Shown here: in pieces, positions 36,852 to 50,040 of the stretch
Numbering within the stretch: position 1 is the stretch's first letter
Layout of the letters: the number at the start of each line of letters is the position of its first letter
Source: JAEZVV01 sp036652035
Lineage (GTDB): Bacteria > Pseudomonadota > Gammaproteobacteria > Burkholderiales > Burkholderiaceae_F
Direction of reading: 5' to 3'
Length of the DNA stretch: 64,000 bases
Assembly: GCA_036652035.1 (NCBI GenBank)
Contig: JAVVWR010000001.1
Span: 1-64,000 of the forward strand
The notes under the pieces: model-generated
What the model was told of the DNA's origin: nothing
Databases searched by the model: none
Seen by the model: the letters and a program-made list of their open reading frames with translations, nothing else
Position numbers and translations under genes: made by a program

Positions 36852-36881
36852 ATTATTTCACGGACCAGCAACGCGGGTCAA
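36852..36881 (-). promoter_or_regulatory. Sigma-70 promoter of rplU-rpmA
   Basis: On the minus strand TTGACC (36876-36881) and AATAAT (36852-36857) are separated by 18 bp; each matches five of six consensus bases. The expected transcript start is near 36845, giving a leader of about 120 nt. Confidence 0.6.
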
Positions 36882-36932
36882 ACCGCCGGCCCCCAGGGAG
36901 TTCCACTCAAGCGGGTACAGGGTAGGCCTCCG

Positions 36933-36938
36933 TATAAT
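36933..36938 (+). promoter_or_regulatory. -10 element (TATAAT) very close to the ispB start
   Basis: A perfect TATAAT lies only 10 bp before the ispB ATG at 36949. If used, the transcript would start about 4 nt before the ATG, i.e. be nearly leaderless. No ribosome site is visible upstream of the ATG. A clear -35 is not seen. Confidence 0.4.
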
Positions 36939-36948
36939 CGATCGCTCC

Positions 36949-37956
36949 ATGCAAGCCTCCACCCAATCCCCCATCGCCCCCGCCGCTGCGGGCGACCTGC
37001 GCGCCGTGCTGGCGCCGATCGCCGACGACATGCGCGCCGTGGATACCCTGATCCGTGACCGACTGAGCTCGGATGTCGCCCTCATCAATACGATCGCGGA
37101 CTACATCATTGCTGCGGGCGGCAAGCGTCTGCGCCCGGCGATCGTCCTGATGGTGGCCCGCGCTCTCGGCTACCAGGGCAGCAACCACGTCCTGCTGGCG
37201 GCGGTGATCGAGTTCATCCACACCGCCACTTTGCTGCACGACGATGTGGTTGATGAATCCGATCTGCGACGTGGCCGCTCGACCGCCAATGCCATGTTCG
37301 GCAACGCGGCCAGCGTGCTGGTGGGCGACTTCCTGTATTCGCGCTCGTTCCAGATGATGGTCGAGACCGACAATATGCGTGTGATGCGCATTCTGGCCGA
37401 CGCGACCAACCGGATTTCCGAAGGCGAAGTCCTGCAGCTGCTCAACATTCACGACCCGTCCGTGGATGAGGCGCGCTACTTCAGCGTGATTGAGCGCAAG
37501 ACCGCAACCTTGTTCGAGGCCGGCGCCCGCATCGCGGCGGTTGCCGCCGGCGCCGATCGCACCGTTGAAGATGCCTGCGGTCAATATGGCGCAAGCCTCG
37601 GCCGCGCTTTCCAGATTGTCGACGACATCCTGGATTACTCAGGCAAGACCGAAGACATTGGCAAGCAGCTTGGCGACGACTTGCGCGAAGGCAAGGTCAC
37701 GCTGCCGGTGATCCACGCCCTGCGCGCCGTCTCGGCACAGGACCGGGAATTCATCGCCACCGCGATTCGCGAAGGCGATGGCGACTTCGACCGCATCACC
37801 CGTATCGTGGTCAACAGCGGCGCCCTGGAGTACTCGCGCGAGCTCGCCCAGCGCGAAGTCGAGACTGGCATCGAAGCAGCAAAAACCCTACCCGACTCAG
37901 CGCATCGGAATTCTCTGATACACTTGCTGTCTTTCGCGATTGACCGAGACCGCTGA
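36949..37956 (+). CDS. ispB: Octaprenyl-diphosphate synthase (polyprenyl synthetase)
   Basis: IspB builds the isoprenoid side chain of ubiquinone from isopentenyl and farnesyl diphosphates. The 335-residue protein has the first Asp-rich motif LLHDDVVDESDLRRG near residue 90 and the second QIVDDILDYSG near residue 220, with GGKRLRPAI before them. ATG 36949 gives MQASTQSPIAP; the longer upstream frame runs through the rplU promoter and is rejected. It is divergent from rplU, as in most beta- and gammaproteobacteria. Confidence 0.95.
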   Translation: MQASTQSPIAPAAAGDLRAVLAPIADDMRAVDTLIRDRLSSDVALINTIADYIIAAGGKRLRPAIVLMVARALGYQGSNHVLLAAVIEFIHTATLLHDDVVDESDLRRGRSTANAMFGNAASVLVGDFLYSRSFQMMVETDNMRVMRILADATNRISEGEVLQLLNIHDPSVDEARYFSVIERKTATLFEAGARIAAVAAGADRTVEDACGQYGASLGRAFQIVDDILDYSGKTEDIGKQLGDDLREGKVTLPVIHALRAVSAQDREFIATAIREGDGDFDRITRIVVNSGALEYSRELAQREVETGIEAAKTLPDSAHRNSLIHLLSFAIDRDR

Positions 37957-37990
37957 ACAGCGATTTACGCCAAGCGCGCAAGAGAAAAGT

Positions 37991-38067
<77 letters not shown>

Positions 38068-38286
38068 CTTCTTTTCTCTTCAAATATTCTCCCCCTAGCT
38101 TGTTTTCGCATGGCCGGTAGCACTCAGTCTTGAGCTGTTCCGCGCATGCGCTCCCGGGTCGTCGATGCCGTTTTCGCGCTGACCGATTCACGGGATTCGG
38201 CTTTACAAAGCCCCCCCATCTCGGCACTATCAGACGACTATCCCTTGTTGCCCCTTTCGGGCTCGCGAGAACTCGTCCGCCAAAGC

Positions 38287-40029
38287 ATGTCTGCAGTCAC
38301 CCCAAGTGCCAACGTCGCCAACAACCTCACCGGTCTAGCCCGCGCGCTCGTCCAGCAAGGCAAGCTACGCCCCGATCGCGCCGAAAACTTTGCTCGCAAA
38401 GCCTCGCAATCCGGCACTCAGTTCATTGATGAATTGATCAAGGCGGGAGACACGACCGGCCTGTCGGCGCGGGCCGTTGCCAAATTCGCCGCCGAAAATT
38501 TCGGTCACCCGTTGCTCGACTTGGCTGAGGTCGACATCGAGCAATTGCCCACCGACATCATCGACCGCAAACTCGTCGCGTCACTGCGGGTGCTCGCGCT
38601 TCGCAAGCGCGGCAATCGGCTTGCAGTCGCCGTTTCCGACCCCACGAATTTCCAGTCGCTCGATCAGATCAAGTTTCAGACTCAGCTTGCGCTCGATGTG
38701 ATCGTGGTCGAACACGACCAGCTGATGAAGCTGATCGAAGCCCGCTCGCAAACGGCCAGCCAGTCGCTTGAGAAGCTGGTCGATGACGACGTCAACTTCG
38801 AGGATTTGCTCGGCGACGGCCACGATGAACCCGACGAGCAGGACTCCGGCTCGCTTGAGGTCGATGACGCGCCGGTGGTGCGCTTCCTGCAGAAGCTTCT
38901 GCTCGACGCCATCGCTGAAGGCGCGTCCGACCTTCACTTCGAACCCTACGAGAAGTTCTATCGGATCCGCCTGCGCATCGACGGCGTGTTGCGGGAATGG
39001 GCGCAGCCTCCGCTGGCGATCAAGGAGCGGCTCTCGACCCGGATCAAGGTCGTTTCGAAGCTCGACATCGCCGAAAAACGCGTGCCGCAGGACGGCCGCA
39101 TGAAGTTGGCACTCTCGAACAGCCGTGCAATCGACTTCCGCGTGAGCACCCTGCCGACGCTCTATGGCGAAAAGATCGTGATGCGTATTCTCGACGCGTC
39201 GCAGGCCAAGCTCGGAATCGAAGCGCTGGGCTACGAGCCGGAACAGAAAAAACTGCTGCTCGACGCGATTGCCCGCCCTTACGGCATGGTGCTGGTCACT
39301 GGACCAACCGGCTCGGGCAAGACGGTGTCGCTCTACACCTGCCTCAACATCCTGAATCAGCCGGGGGTGAACATTTCGACCGCGGAAGATCCGGCCGAAA
39401 TCCAGCTCGCCGGCATCAACCAGGTCAACGTCAACGAAAAGGCCGGGCTGACTTTCGCCAACTCGCTGCGCGCCTTCCTGCGCCAGGATCCGGACGTGAT
39501 CATGGTCGGCGAAATCCGCGACCTCGAGACCGCCGACATCGCGATCAAGGCGGCGCAGACCGGCCACATGGTGCTCTCGACCCTGCACACCAACGACGCC
39601 TCTTCAACGCTCACCCGTCTGGCGAACATGGGCGTGGCGCCGTTCAACATCGCCTCGTCGGTCATCCTGATCACGGCACAACGCCTGGCACGCCGCCTGT
39701 GTTCCTGCAAGCAGCCACTCGAGATGGATCGGCTTGCCCTGCTCGAAGCCGGGTATGGCGAGGCCGACCTTGACGGCAGCTGGGTTCCCTACAAAGCGGT
39801 CGGCTGCGACCGTTGCAAGGGCAGCGGCTACAAGGGCCGGGTCGGCATCTACCAAGTCATGCCGGTCACCGAAAGCATGCGGGAGATGATCCTCAAGAAC
39901 GCCAGCGCGATGGACATCGAACGCGAGGCCGTCCGCAACGGCGTGGCCAATCTGCGCCGCGCGGGTCTGGTCAAAGCCATGCACGGCGTCACCTCGATTG
40001 AAGAGGTTCTCGGCGTCACCAACGAATAA
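38287..40029 (+). CDS. pilB: Type IV pilus extension ATPase PilB
   Basis: PilB is the hexameric ATPase that powers pilus assembly. The 580-residue product has the N-terminal GspE/PilB domain (about 1-170) and the ATPase core with Walker A GPTGSGKTVSLYTCL, Asp box, Walker B (VIMVGEIRDLETADIA) and His box (TGHMVLSTLHTNDASSTLTR). A tetracysteine zinc motif (CSCKQP and CDRCKGSGYKGR) is present. ATG 38287 gives the normal length; ATG 38146 would add 47 unrelated residues. Confidence 0.95.
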   Translation: MSAVTPSANVANNLTGLARALVQQGKLRPDRAENFARKASQSGTQFIDELIKAGDTTGLSARAVAKFAAENFGHPLLDLAEVDIEQLPTDIIDRKLVASLRVLALRKRGNRLAVAVSDPTNFQSLDQIKFQTQLALDVIVVEHDQLMKLIEARSQTASQSLEKLVDDDVNFEDLLGDGHDEPDEQDSGSLEVDDAPVVRFLQKLLLDAIAEGASDLHFEPYEKFYRIRLRIDGVLREWAQPPLAIKERLSTRIKVVSKLDIAEKRVPQDGRMKLALSNSRAIDFRVSTLPTLYGEKIVMRILDASQAKLGIEALGYEPEQKKLLLDAIARPYGMVLVTGPTGSGKTVSLYTCLNILNQPGVNISTAEDPAEIQLAGINQVNVNEKAGLTFANSLRAFLRQDPDVIMVGEIRDLETADIAIKAAQTGHMVLSTLHTNDASSTLTRLANMGVAPFNIASSVILITAQRLARRLCSCKQPLEMDRLALLEAGYGEADLDGSWVPYKAVGCDRCKGSGYKGRVGIYQVMPVTESMREMILKNASAMDIEREAVRNGVANLRRAGLVKAMHGVTSIEEVLGVTNE

Positions 40030-40046
40030 GAATCACGGAGTTATTG

Positions 40047-41273
40047 ATGACCACCAGCGCCCTTTCCAAGCGCGACGCAGTGCGTGAATCGCTCTTCCAG
40101 TGGGAGGGCAAGGACAAGAGCGGCCGCGTCCTCAAGGGTGAGATGCGAGCCGGCGGCGAGACCGTGGTCGCCGCCAGCCTGCGGCGGCGCGGCATTCTCG
40201 CGACCAAGATCAAAAAACAGACGTTTTCCAGCGGCAAGAAAATTACGCCCAAGGACATCGCGCTTTTCACCCGTCAGCTCTCGACCATGCTCAAGGCCGG
40301 CGTGCCGCTGATGCAGTCCTTCGACATCGTCGGCCGCGGCCATGCCAATCCCTCGATGGGCCGCCTGATGAACGACATCCGGATGGACGTCGAGACCGGC
40401 ACCAACCTGACCCAGGCGTTCCGCAAGTACCCGCTCTACTTCGACCCGCTCTTTTGCAACCTGGTTGCCGCGGGCGAGCAGGCCGGCATTCTTGAGACTC
40501 TGCTCGACCGCCTCGCGACCTACCAAGAAAAGACCATCGCGCTCAAAGGCAAAATCAAGAAGGCCTTGTTCTATCCGACCTCGATCATCATGGTCGCGAT
40601 CCTGGTGACGGCGGTGATCATGATTTTCGTGGTGCCCTCGTTCAAGAGCGTGTTCACCAGCTTCGGCGCCGACCTGCCAGCACCCACCCTGGCGGTGATC
40701 GCGATGTCCGACTTCTTCGTCGCGTATTGGTACATCGTCTTTGGCATCTTGTTCGGTGGCGGCTATTTCCTGATGCAGGCCTGGAGGCGATCGCCCAGAG
40801 TTCAGAGCACGATGGACCGGCTCCTTCTCAAGCTGCCGGTGCTCGGCGAGATGCTGCAAAAAGCGGCGATCGCCCGCTGGAGCCGCACGCTGTCGACCAC
40901 CTTCGCCGCCGGCGTTCCGCTGGTCGAAGCGCTTGACTCGGTCGGCCCGGCCTCGGGCAACGCGGTCTACAAGGAAGCGACCCGCCAGGTGCAGAACGAG
41001 GTCAACACCGGCATCGGTCTGGCGCAGGCAATGCAGAACGCCGCCGTGTTCCCGGCGATGGCGATCCAGATGACTCAGATCGGCGAAGAGTCGGGCGCGC
41101 TCGACTCGATGCTCTCCAAGGTGGCCGACTACTACGAACGCGAAGTCGACGACACCGTCGATGCGCTCGCCAGTCTGATGGAGCCGATGATCATGGTCGT
41201 TCTCGGCGTCGTCATCGGCGGCATCGTGGTCGCGATTTACATGCCGATCTTCAAGCTCGGTCAAGTGGTCTGA
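40047..41273 (+). CDS. pilC: Type IV pilus inner-membrane platform protein PilC
   Basis: PilC is the membrane platform on which PilB acts. The 408-residue protein has two T2SSF domains, each with a conserved FTRQLSTMLKAGVPL or WSRTLSTTFAAGVPLVEAL segment, and three membrane helices (about 178-205, 225-250 and 380-400). CACGGAG before ATG 40047 supports this start over the adjacent TTG at 40044. It lies 17 nt after pilB. Confidence 0.95.
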   Translation: MTTSALSKRDAVRESLFQWEGKDKSGRVLKGEMRAGGETVVAASLRRRGILATKIKKQTFSSGKKITPKDIALFTRQLSTMLKAGVPLMQSFDIVGRGHANPSMGRLMNDIRMDVETGTNLTQAFRKYPLYFDPLFCNLVAAGEQAGILETLLDRLATYQEKTIALKGKIKKALFYPTSIIMVAILVTAVIMIFVVPSFKSVFTSFGADLPAPTLAVIAMSDFFVAYWYIVFGILFGGGYFLMQAWRRSPRVQSTMDRLLLKLPVLGEMLQKAAIARWSRTLSTTFAAGVPLVEALDSVGPASGNAVYKEATRQVQNEVNTGIGLAQAMQNAAVFPAMAIQMTQIGEESGALDSMLSKVADYYEREVDDTVDALASLMEPMIMVVLGVVIGGIVVAIYMPIFKLGQVV

Positions 41274-41294
41274 TCCCACTCGCGAGATAATCAT

Positions 41295-41321
41295 GCGGCG
41301 CCCCCGGGCGCCGCTTTCTTT
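41295..41321 (+). terminator. Possible rho-independent terminator between pilC and pilD
   Basis: A 9-bp inverted repeat (GCGGCGCCC / GGGCGCCGC) followed by TTTCTTT ends only 10 bp before the pilD start. It may lower pilD-coaE expression relative to pilBC. Confidence 0.6.
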
Positions 41322-41330
41322 GGAGCCCCC

Positions 41331-42161
41331 GTGACACCCGAAGTCTTGTTCGTGATTGGTGTGGCCGTGCTTGGCCTGGCCGTCGGTTCCTTTCTGAACG
41401 TGCTGATCCATCGCCTGCCGCTGATGATGGAAGCCGACTGGCGCAGCCAATGCGCCGAACTCGAAGGCCGCGAGGCGCCTGCTCAGGCGAGCTTCAACCT
41501 GTGGGTGCCCGGCTCGCACTGTCCCTCGTGCAAGACCCCGCTGCGCCTTGCCGACAACATCCCGCTTGTCTCTTGGCTCGCGCTGCGAGGCCAGTGCGCC
41601 CACTGCGGCGTAGCGATCTCGCCGCGCTATCCGGTGGTTGAACTGCTCACCGGCTTGCTCTCGGCCCTGGTCGCCTGGCATTTCGGCCCGACCTGGACCG
41701 CCGGTTTTGCTCTGGTCTTCACCTGGGTGTTGATCGGCGCGGCTTTCATCGATGCCGACACCTCCTTCCTGCCCGACGACCTGACCCTGCCGCTGATGTG
41801 GCTCGGCATCCTCGCCGCGCTACTGGGTTACACCTTGCCGCTGGCCGACGCCGTGATCGGCGCCATGGCCGGCTACTTGTCGCTGTGGAGCATCTACTGG
41901 CTCTTCAAGCTCGCCACCGGCAAGGAAGGCATGGGCTATGGCGACTTCAAGCTGCTTGCCGCGCTGGGCGCCTGGATGGGCTGGAAGATGCTGATCCCGA
42001 TCGCCTTGATCGCCTCGGTGGTCGGCCTGGTCTTTGCGCTTGGCCTGCGCGGCTGGTCCAAGCGCGACCTTCCCCTGCCCTTCGGCCCGTATCTGTGCGC
42101 CGCCGGTTTCATTGCCCTGCTGTGGGGCGAACCCGTGCGCGCTTGGCTGTTCCCGCTCTGA
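41331..42161 (+). CDS. pilD: Prepilin peptidase / N-methyltransferase PilD
   Basis: PilD cleaves and N-methylates type IV prepilins in the inner membrane. The 276-residue protein (GTG start) has the N-terminal domain with GSFLNVLIHRLP and two CXXC pairs (CPSC, CAHC). Both catalytic aspartate regions of the aspartic protease are visible: FIDADTSFLPDDLTLP and GYGDFKLLAALGAW. About eight membrane helices. Its TGA shares one base with the coaE ATG. Confidence 0.96.
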   Translation: MTPEVLFVIGVAVLGLAVGSFLNVLIHRLPLMMEADWRSQCAELEGREAPAQASFNLWVPGSHCPSCKTPLRLADNIPLVSWLALRGQCAHCGVAISPRYPVVELLTGLLSALVAWHFGPTWTAGFALVFTWVLIGAAFIDADTSFLPDDLTLPLMWLGILAALLGYTLPLADAVIGAMAGYLSLWSIYWLFKLATGKEGMGYGDFKLLAALGAWMGWKMLIPIALIASVVGLVFALGLRGWSKRDLPLPFGPYLCAAGFIALLWGEPVRAWLFPL

Positions 42162-42775
42162 TGGCACTCATCATTGGACTCACCGGTGGCATCGGCAGCG
42201 GCAAGAGCGCGCTCGCCGAACGCTTGGTCGCGCGCGGCGCTGCCCTGGTCGATACCGACGCGATCGCCCATGACATCACTCGCCCCGGCGGTGCCGCGAT
42301 CGAGCCGCTGCGCGCCGCCTTCGGTTCCGCGGCCATCAGCGCCGACGGCGCCCTTGACCGCGGCTGGATGCGGCGCCGCGCCTTCACCAACCGCGCCGCC
42401 AAAGCCACGCTCGAAAGCATTGTCCATCCGCTGATCCGCACCGAAGTCGAGCGCCAGATCCTCGCCGCCAACGAATCGAGCGCGCCGTATGTCGTGATCG
42501 CGGTGCCACTGCTCGTCGAGTCCGGCATTTGGCGCGAACGGGTCGACCGCGTGCTCGTGGTCGATTGCAGCGAAGCCACCCAGATCGCCCGCGTGCGTGA
42601 ACGGCCGGGCCTGACCGAGGCCATGGCGCACGCCATTCTCGAAATGCAGGCCGGTCGTGACGAACGCCTCGCTGCCGCACAAGATATCGTGTTCAACGAG
42701 GGCTCTCTGACCGATCTCGATGACCACGCGCAGCGTCTGCATCACTTCTATTGCGGGATCAGGGCCACGGCGTGA
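42161..42775 (+). CDS. coaE: Dephospho-CoA kinase
   Basis: CoaE phosphorylates dephospho-CoA, the last step of coenzyme A synthesis. It is 204 residues, with the P-loop [15 protein letters not shown] at the N-terminus, [14 protein letters not shown] and the lid/acceptor segment ([20 protein letters not shown]). It is coupled to pilD by a one-base overlap, the usual pilD-coaE-zapD-yacG order. Confidence 0.95.
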   Translation: MALIIGLTGGIGSGKSALAERLVARGAALVDTDAIAHDITRPGGAAIEPLRAAFGSAAISADGALDRGWMRRRAFTNRAAKATLESIVHPLIRTEVERQILAANESSAPYVVIAVPLLVESGIWRERVDRVLVVDCSEATQIARVRERPGLTEAMAHAILEMQAGRDERLAAAQDIVFNEGSLTDLDDHAQRLHHFYCGIRATA

Positions 42776-42815
42776 GCCTGGCCGTGTTATCTTCGAAAAA
42801 ATCGCGCGCCTGGCA

Positions 42816-43586
42816 ATGCAGAACGACGGCTCAATCCTTTACGAATATCCTTTCAGCGAGCGCATCCGCACTTTCTTGCGGCTGGAAGATCTGTTCGAGA
42901 AACTCAACTGGTTTTGTGAACAGAGCAACTCGCATTGCCATCACACGGCTTTGCTGACCCTGTTCGAGATTCTCGAAGTCACATCCCGCGCCGACCTGAA
43001 AAGCGACCTGCTGCAGGAACTCGAGCGTCACAAGCAGACTCTGCTTGCCCTGCGCAACAATCCCAAGGTGTCCGAAGCCGCCCTCGACTCGGTGTTGGGC
43101 GAGATCGACCGCGCCCAGCAAGAGTTAAACGGAACCACCGGCCGCGCCGGCCAGCATGTGCGCGACAACGAATGGCTGATGAGCATTCGCAGCCGCGCCA
43201 ACATTCCCGGCGGCACCTGCGAATTCGATCTGCCCTCGTACCACGCCTGGCTGTCGCGCAACGCCGATATCCGCCTGACCGACCTGAACGCCTGGGTGCG
43301 GCCGCTCACACCCTTCCGCAACGCGCTGGCCATCCTGCTCGCCCTGCTGCGTGAAAGCGCGCACCACAGCCGCCAGATCGCGCAGCAAGGCGCTTTCCAG
43401 CAAATGCTCCAGGGTCGCAGCTACGCCTTGCTGCAGGTGCGGGTCGCGAAGGACCTCAACGCGATCCCCGAGATCAGCGCCAACAAGTACATGTTGTGGA
43501 TCCGTTTCACCACGCCCGACCGCGACCTCAAGCCGCGCGCGGTGGCGGCGGACATCCCGTTCGACCTCGCGCTCTGCGCCTTTTAA
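42816..43586 (+). CDS. zapD: Cell division protein ZapD (DUF1342)
   Basis: ZapD cross-links FtsZ filaments at the division site. The 256-residue protein begins [20 protein letters not shown] with the family motif [13 protein letters not shown], and ends with the beta domain ([15 protein letters not shown]). ATG 42816 gives the typical family start. Gene order coaE-zapD-yacG supports the call. Confidence 0.93.
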   Translation: MQNDGSILYEYPFSERIRTFLRLEDLFEKLNWFCEQSNSHCHHTALLTLFEILEVTSRADLKSDLLQELERHKQTLLALRNNPKVSEAALDSVLGEIDRAQQELNGTTGRAGQHVRDNEWLMSIRSRANIPGGTCEFDLPSYHAWLSRNADIRLTDLNAWVRPLTPFRNALAILLALLRESAHHSRQIAQQGAFQQMLQGRSYALLQVRVAKDLNAIPEISANKYMLWIRFTTPDRDLKPRAVAADIPFDLALCAF

Positions 43587-43588
43587 CC

Positions 43589-43792
43589 GTGGCAGCCAAG
43601 GTCCCATGCCCCACCTGCGGCAAGCAGGTCGAATGGAACGAGAAGAACGCTTCTCGGCCCTTCTGCAGCGAGCGCTGCAAGAGCATTGATCTGGGCGCCT
43701 GGGCGGCGGAGCAATACCGCGTCGCAGGCGGTCCGGTCGAACAGTCCGAGGAGCTGCCGCCCTCGGAATCCGGCAACAAGCCGCAGCACTGA
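43589..43792 (+). CDS. yacG: DNA gyrase inhibitor YacG (zinc-binding)
   Basis: The 67-residue protein has a four-Cys zinc site: [10 protein letters not shown] and [15 protein letters not shown]. The family binds GyrB and inhibits gyrase. A GTG start at 43589 lies 2 nt after the zapD stop. It converges with the Nudix/ThiE gene. Confidence 0.93.
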   Translation: MAAKVPCPTCGKQVEWNEKNASRPFCSERCKSIDLGAWAAEQYRVAGGPVEQSEELPPSESGNKPQH

Positions 43793-43826
43793 AACCGGCA
43801 CTGCTGCCAGCGAAAAAACTGGCGCC

Positions 43827-44771
43827 TTAGCGCCAAGCCCCCGACAACTGAGCCATGCCGTGAGCGCCGCTTTTCATTGCGAGCGGCAGGTGCTCGGCGC
43901 TCATTCCTCCGATCGCATACACCGGCAAGCCGGGCGCGGCCACGAGGCTCGCGAAGCCTTCCCAGCCCAGGGTCGCAGCGCCCGGGTGGCTCGTCGTCGC
44001 GAGCAGCGGTCCGGCCACCGCGAAATCGCACGCAAGCTCGGCCGCCCGATCGAGTTCTGCACGGCCATGGACCGACGCGCCCACCAGGGCCACCGCGGGC
44101 CTCGCCCGGGCACGCGCCAAGTCCGCCGAAGTGAGGTGGACTCCGTCGGCGCGAGCCCATAGCGATTGACCATGGCTGCTGTTGACCAGCACCCGCGCGC
44201 CAACGGCGTGAACCAGCGGCAACACGCGATCGAGCAAGGCGGCGAGCTGATCGTCGCTCCAGCCCGGCTCTCGCAGTTGAACGAGGCGCAGGCCGCGAGC
44301 CAGAGCCCGCTCCAGCGCCGCGATGAAGGCTTCGGTCCCCATCGCTCTCGCGTTCGAGATCGCATAGACCGGCGGCAAGGCCAGCCACTTCATCACCGGG
44401 ATCGTCGCTGGCAGCAAGGGGCCGTCGGGCATTTGGCCCACGCTGAAGTAGCCAAAGCTCTGCTGCTCAAGCGACTGCAGTTCGCCCGACCAGTCGAACA
44501 CGCGATGAAAATGCAGCCGCACCAGGGCGTGCGGATAGTCGTGGATCAGCGTCACCCAAGGATGGGTCGCACCGATCGCGACGCCAAGTTCTTCCTTGAG
44601 CTCGCGCGCCAAGGCCTGGGCGACCGATTCACCGGCCTCGAGCTTGCCGCCCGGAAACTCCCAGTAACCGGCGTAAGGCTTGCCGTCGGGGCGGCTGGCC
44701 AGCAGAAAGCTGCCGTCGGGGCGGATCAGGACGCCAACCGCGACCTCGACCGGCTTGCGCGACTCGCTCAT
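43827..44771 (-). CDS. Nudix hydrolase fused to a thiamine-phosphate-synthase-like domain (MutT/ThiE-like)
   Basis: The 314-residue two-domain protein has an N-terminal MutT-type Nudix domain (about 1-130) with GYWEFPGGKLEAGES and LARELKEELGV, containing the metal-binding Glu residues that sanitise 8-oxo-dGTP. The C-terminal ~180 residues are a TIM barrel like ThiE/TenI, with GLRLVQLREPGWSDDQL, ARADGVHLTSADL, GASVHGRAELDRA and LPVYAIGGMSAEHL. Whether the ThiE part makes thiamine phosphate is doubtful; in many proteobacteria it is an appendage. The start overlaps the ATPase stop by 4 nt. Confidence 0.9.
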   Translation of the reverse strand: MSESRKPVEVAVGVLIRPDGSFLLASRPDGKPYAGYWEFPGGKLEAGESVAQALARELKEELGVAIGATHPWVTLIHDYPHALVRLHFHRVFDWSGELQSLEQQSFGYFSVGQMPDGPLLPATIPVMKWLALPPVYAISNARAMGTEAFIAALERALARGLRLVQLREPGWSDDQLAALLDRVLPLVHAVGARVLVNSSHGQSLWARADGVHLTSADLARARARPAVALVGASVHGRAELDRAAELACDFAVAGPLLATTSHPGAATLGWEGFASLVAAPGLPVYAIGGMSAEHLPLAMKSGAHGMAQLSGAWR

Positions 44772-45646
44772 GCGCGCCCCAGAGCCAGGCGACCCGCATG
44801 GTCGCGCGCGAACTGCAGCGCGACACGGCCCGAACGCGAGCCCCGCTGCAGCGCGAACTGCAAGGCTTCGGTGCGCGCCGCGGCGATCTCGGCGGCGCTG
44901 GCGCCGAGCTGGGCCAGCCAGTGCGCCACGATATCGAGGTAGTCGTCCTGGCGGAACGGGTAGAAGGAGAGCCACAGGCCGAACCGCTCGGAGAGCGAGA
45001 TCTTTTCTTCGACCGCTTCGCCCGGATGCAGCTCGCCATCGGAGTCGTACTTGGCGGCCAGGTTGTCGCTCATGGTCTCTGGCATCAGATGGCGGCGGTT
45101 CGACGTGGCGTAGATCAGAACGTTGTCGCCGGGCGCAGCGACCGAACCGTCGAGCGCCGCCTTGAGTGCCTTGTAAGCGCCTTCGCCCTCTTCGAACGAG
45201 AGATCGTCGCAAAACAGGATGAAGCGCTCGGGCCGGCCGGCAAGCGCCTGGACGATCTCGGCAAGGTCGGTCAGATCCTGTTTGTCGACTTCGATCAGCC
45301 GCAAACCTTCTTCGTACCCGCGCGCCAGGCACGCCCGGATCAGCGAACTTTTCCCGGTCCCGCGAGCGCCGGTGAGCAGCACATTGTTGGCGGGCAACCC
45401 GCGAACGAACTGCTCGGTATTGCGCAAGATGGCGAGCTTTTGCGCCTCGACATGCTGCAAATCGGAGGCCTCGATCCGGGCCACGCGCACTACCGGCTCG
45501 AGACAGCCAACATCAACCCCCAGATAGCGGCGGCGGCGCCAGCGAAACGCCGGCGCGCTCCAGTCCAGCTCGGCGGCGGCGGGCGGCAACAGCGGCTCGA
45601 GCCGCGTGAGGAGCGCCGCAAGGCGCGCTTCGATGGTCGGGCTCAT
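44768..45646 (-). CDS. DUF815-family P-loop ATPase
   Basis: The 292-residue AAA-like ATPase has Walker A NNVLLTGARGTGKSSLIRA near residue 90 and Walker B RFILFCDDLSFEEGEG. After these come the family-specific NVLIYATSNRRHLMPE and LSERFGLWLSFYPFRQDDYL segments. The biological role is unknown. It sits between argJ and the Nudix/ThiE gene, as in other betaproteobacteria. ATG 45646 was chosen; a longer form from 45715 would overlap argJ. Confidence 0.9.
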   Translation of the reverse strand: MSPTIEARLAALLTRLEPLLPPAAAELDWSAPAFRWRRRRYLGVDVGCLEPVVRVARIEASDLQHVEAQKLAILRNTEQFVRGLPANNVLLTGARGTGKSSLIRACLARGYEEGLRLIEVDKQDLTDLAEIVQALAGRPERFILFCDDLSFEEGEGAYKALKAALDGSVAAPGDNVLIYATSNRRHLMPETMSDNLAAKYDSDGELHPGEAVEEKISLSERFGLWLSFYPFRQDDYLDIVAHWLAQLGASAAEIAAARTEALQFALQRGSRSGRVALQFARDHAGRLALGRA

Positions 45647-45657
45647 GCCTGCGCTCG

Positions 45658-46887
<1,230 letters not shown>

Positions 46888-46901
46888 TTCAAACCTCGAA
46901 G

Positions 46902-46934
46902 TAAAAACGCCCGCGCGCTGGAGGCACGCGGGCG
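46902..46934 (-). terminator. Rho-independent terminator of secA
   Basis: An 8-bp perfect inverted repeat (CGCCCGCG / CGCGGGCG, loop 11 nt) is followed on the minus strand by TTTTTAC. It lies about 55 bp past the secA stop. Confidence 0.8.
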
Positions 46935-46988
46935 AAGATTCCAATCACCACCACCCCGCAATCCGCATCGCGGATCCGGGGTCACGAA

Positions 46989-49757
<2,769 letters not shown>

Positions 49758-50040
49758 CGGGATTCTTGAGGCAAAAGGCGCCCTGACTGCGGCGAGCGCG
49801 GGCCAAAGTCGGCCGAGTGCGCGGAAGGGTGGATTATCTCACAGGGGGAAGCCCCCCTTGCCTGCCTATTTGCGGACAGTTGTTCCTGTCGCAAGCCCTG
49901 GGACTTGCCTTGGCCACAAAAAAGCGGGTCATTGGCCGCCTCCCCGGGTGAACCCGCGTCAGCGGCGACGCGCAGCAGAGGATAATCAGATTCACGATTC
50001 ACCGTGGCGACCGCATCGGCCGCCCACTGACCGAGCTGCC

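Noticed and set aside
36385..36948. Upstream in-frame extension of ispB
   Set aside because: It overlaps rplU and its promoter on the other strand and has no similarity to polyprenyl synthases.
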